From NCBI RefSeq assembly GCF_026151205.1, contig NC_087072.1, positions 2,127,375-2,191,374 of the forward strand: a stretch of 64,000 bases of DNA, given 5' to 3'. The DNA comes from Bolinopsis microptera. Its lineage: Eukaryota; Ctenophora; Tentaculata; Lobata; Bolinopsidae. Both the position numbers and the translations under genes were made by a program. This document shows, piece by piece, positions 61,490-64,000 of this stretch (positions are counted from its first letter, which is position 1; the number at the start of each line of letters is the position of its first letter). Below the pieces are notes generated by a model, which was given only the letters and a program-made list of their open reading frames with translations, made no database searches and was not told the origin of the DNA.

Positions 61490-62296
61490 AACGGATCATA
61501 TCAGTAGTTTATTGTAATAATTCAGGGGATTTTCATGATTTTGAATGTCAAAAATTTAAGTAAGTAATATGTTTACAGTTTTTAAATTTTTATATTACGA
61601 TGAATTTATTAAGTGATAATAAGTGTTACAATTAGAATTATAATAAACTTTTTATGTAGCAATGATAGAAGATAATTAAATTATTTACAGATGCTTGAGC
61701 TATATACTGTGAATAGTGAAGAATCAAATAATTTCTAATATGAATATACCTTACTAAGGACTTAAACTTACTTTACCTAACCAACTTGACCTTAAATTGC
61801 ATAACTCCAAACTTAACTTCTACTTGATTATGGTATCGTGCGGATGCTGTGCTAGTGTATGTATATAATTAAATATATTGAGTATTCTTTGTGATTTTTT
61901 CTAGTTAATTGTATTCTTACATTTCAACGCATTTAATAATAAGATTTTAAATTATGATATCAAATATGAACGATTTCTCTTTATATAATAGTTATTAGGT
62001 CATGTATGTTTCTTGTCTTTAATACTATCAGAATAGATAAGATCTTTTCAATTGGATGATTTGCCTTTTTAACGTTAAATTTGCAATGGTTGGGTATGAT
62101 AAAAATATCGTTTTAATTGCCTTATTTTTTAAATTGATCCTGTAAATCTTAACAATTTAAACCAGTCACTCAAAAAGCATATTATAATCAGTTTATTCGC
62201 AGATCATATTTTTCGGAAGTAAAAAGTTGTCAATGATGATGTTATTCCAAATTTATTTGTAATTACAATTTCACTCTAGAACAAAAAACTAGAAAC
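61490..62296 (+). other. Ethanolamine kinase 3' UTR and MCM7 upstream region
   Basis: Very AT-rich. AATAAA at 61642-61647. TTTCACTCTAG ends at 62279, 17 nt before the MCM7 ATG. Confidence 0.6.
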
Positions 62297-62431
62297 ATGG
62301 CAGACGTATATGGAGATGCGTTGGAGAAAAGTAAGAGGTTTCTCAGTGAGTTCTCGGTTCCAGGACCCAGAAAGGGAACCAAACTACACAAATACGGAAC
62401 CCAACTTGTAGCCCTCGCCCATCGAGAACAG
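62297..62431 (+). CDS. MCM7: MCM7 replicative helicase subunit, exon 1
   Basis: 45 codons, MADVYGDALEKSKRFLSEFS and ending YGTQLVALAHREQ, the MCM7 N-terminus. Donor CAG|GTGAAT, phase 0. The apparent frame beyond 62431 is intron. Confidence 0.92.
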
Positions 62432-62593
62432 GTGAATATTCAATTAATTAATCCGAGAACAAGGTCTGTTCAATGTTATGTACATACATTAAACGTTGAT
62501 GGTACAATATTTAGATCGTGCCCTGTATTTTAGTAGTTTATGAACAGAATTATTATTGTATTGATAGCTGTATTAATTATATCTGTTTTGCAG
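62432..62593 (+). other. MCM7 intron 1
   Basis: 162 nt, GTGAAT ... CTGTTTTGCAG. It joins phase 0 ends. Confidence 0.85.
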
Positions 62594-64000
62594 GTGTCCC
62601 TGAGACTTTCAATGGACGATATCGCTGAGTTCGACGAGGATCTCAGCAGAGAAATAATGGGTAACACAGTGAGATACCAGAAGTTGCTGAGTGAAGCAGT
62701 GTCTGATATCCTGCCTGACTACCAGCAACACGAGGTACAGAACAAAGACTCTCTAGACGTTTACATCCAACACAGACTGCTGCTGGAGGCTCGAAACAGG
62801 GGCTCTGATGAAATAAGAGATCCAAAGAACCAGTACCCTCCTGAGCTACTTCGACGATTTGAGCTGAACTTTACCCCTCCCTCCGCCCAGAAGCCTTTGT
62901 CTATCCGCCAGATAACTGCAGATAGGATCGGTACTCTGGTAACTATTCGGGGTACAGTAACCAGGGCTACAGAAGTAAAACCAGCCATGACGGTAGCTAC
63001 CTACACATGTGACCAGTGTGGTTCTGAAACCTACCAGCCTATCACTGGAATACAGTTTACTCCCATTGACATGTGTCCCAGCAAGGACTGTCAAACTAAC
63101 AAGAGTAACGGGAGATTGTACCTGCAGGCTAGGGGTAGCAAGTTTGTTAAGTTCCAGGACGTGAAGATACAGGAGGACAGTGACCAGGTACCTGTGGGAG
63201 ACACACCCCGGAGTATGACTCTACTCTGTAGTGGAGAAAACACGAGGCTCTGTCAGCCGGGTGATCACATCAACGTTACTGGGGTCTTCTTACCTGTTCA
63301 GAGATCAGGGCTCAAAGCCATGATGGGGGGCTTGATGTCCGATACTTTCCTCCAAGTTCACAAGATTGAGAGAGTAAAGAAAGGTTTCGAGGAATCCACT
63401 CTGGAGTGCTTGGCGGAGGAAGAATGCAGGACTCTCGCTCAAGAACCTCTCTTCTACGATAAACTTGCAGCTTCTCTAGCTCCCGAGATTTACGGTCATG
63501 ACGACGTTAAGAAAGCTCTGTTGCTACTTCTTGTTGGTGGGGTAGACAGAAATACCCAGGGTATGAAGATTAGAGGCAGTCTTAACATCTGCCTCATGGG
63601 AGATCCCGGTGTGGCTAAATCTCAGTTGCTGTCCTATATTGACCGAATAGCACCTCGGTGTCAGTACACTACTGGTAGAGGTAGCACGGGAGTAGGTCTC
63701 ACTGCGGCTGTCATGAAGGATCCTATAACTGGGGAGATGATTCTAGAAGGAGGTGCTCTGGTTCTGGCTGATAAAGGTATCTGTTGTATTGACGAGTTCG
63801 ATAAGATGAACGAGAGTGACAGGACAGCGATACACGAGGTCATGGAACAGCAGACCATCAGTATCGCTAAAGCAGGCATCCTCACCACACTGAACGCCAG
63901 AGTTTCTATCCTAGCTGCTGCTAACCCAGCGTATGGTAGATACAACGTGAAGAAGAGTGTAGAACAGAATATCCAACTTCCTGCCGCCCTACTCTCTAGG
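62594..64000 (+). CDS. MCM7: MCM7, exon 2, truncated by the window end
   Basis: Open for 469 codons from acceptor TTTTGCAG. MCM7 is one of six subunits of the MCM2-7 replicative helicase in the nucleus. Visible: the MCM N-domain, a C4 zinc finger ([12 protein letters not shown] ... CPSKDCQT), the OB fold (TVRGT-like [15 protein letters not shown]) and the AAA+ core with Walker [12 protein letters not shown], Walker [10 protein letters not shown] and sensor/arginine-finger region [11 protein letters not shown] up to LPAALLSR. About 200 C-terminal residues should lie beyond the window. No lesion seen. Confidence 0.95.
   Translation, partial: MSLRLSMDDIAEFDEDLSREIMGNTVRYQKLLSEAVSDILPDYQQHEVQNKDSLDVYIQHRLLLEARNRGSDEIRDPKNQYPPELLRRFELNFTPPSAQKPLSIRQITADRIGTLVTIRGTVTRATEVKPAMTVATYTCDQCGSETYQPITGIQFTPIDMCPSKDCQTNKSNGRLYLQARGSKFVKFQDVKIQEDSDQVPVGDTPRSMTLLCSGENTRLCQPGDHINVTGVFLPVQRSGLKAMMGGLMSDTFLQVHKIERVKKGFEESTLECLAEEECRTLAQEPLFYDKLAASLAPEIYGHDDVKKALLLLLVGGVDRNTQGMKIRGSLNICLMGDPGVAKSQLLSYIDRIAPRCQYTTGRGSTGVGLTAAVMKDPITGEMILEGGALVLADKGICCIDEFDKMNESDRTAIHEVMEQQTISIAKAGILTTLNARVSILAAANPAYGRYNVKKSVEQNIQLPAALLSR

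Overview
The window is animal nuclear DNA, AT-rich, with spliced genes (GT-AG introns), long minisatellites and several LTR and non-LTR retrotransposons. The cellular genes are conserved metazoan ones: a ten-finger C2H2 zinc-finger protein, an ADAR adenosine deaminase with two winged-helix domains, a CDKL-type kinase, an ethanolamine kinase and MCM7. Together with CR1-type LINEs and short-LTR Gypsy elements they suggest a marine invertebrate, possibly a cnidarian; the sequence alone does not settle the taxon.

Layout. 1-713: last exon of an unidentified minus-strand gene. 1263-13853: a zinc-finger gene on the minus strand. I can build all ten coding exons with matching phases (427 residues), although most of the locus is intronic minisatellite: a 17-bp array (about 70 copies), a 66-bp array (about 113 copies) and an 11-bp array (about 37 copies). 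The 66-bp unit is a copy of the exon 6 splice acceptor plus the first 28 nt of exon 6. 14744-17198: a NERD-nuclease/SF1-helicase-like gene broken by a frameshift and a stop. 18224-21866: ADAR, five coding exons, 817 residues. An inverted-repeat element (21979-22796) lies just upstream of it.

23203-51645 is a nest of transposons. A Copia element (plus) is split by a complete Gypsy element with a 5-bp target duplication. Downstream, an esterase-bearing CR1 LINE (minus) is split twice: once by a second, 5'-truncated LINE of the same type, and once by a complete Gypsy element with identical LTRs. A near-identical 0.9-kb repeat stands at both ends of the nest, together with a Copia LTR and a solo LTR. 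51646-53150 is rich in palindromes. 54277-55260 is a lone LINE ORF1-type gene. 55667-58353 is a 2.7-kb element with 836-bp inverted arms.

58514-64000 holds three ordinary plus-strand genes: CDKL kinase, ethanolamine kinase and the 5' part of MCM7. Most host genes have a plausible 3' splice acceptor within 1-60 nt of the start codon, so spliced-leader trans-splicing is worth testing. The observation I rate highest is the zinc-finger gene whose own exon boundary has been amplified into a 7.4-kb satellite; a second 66-bp tandem duplication spans another exon boundary of the same gene.
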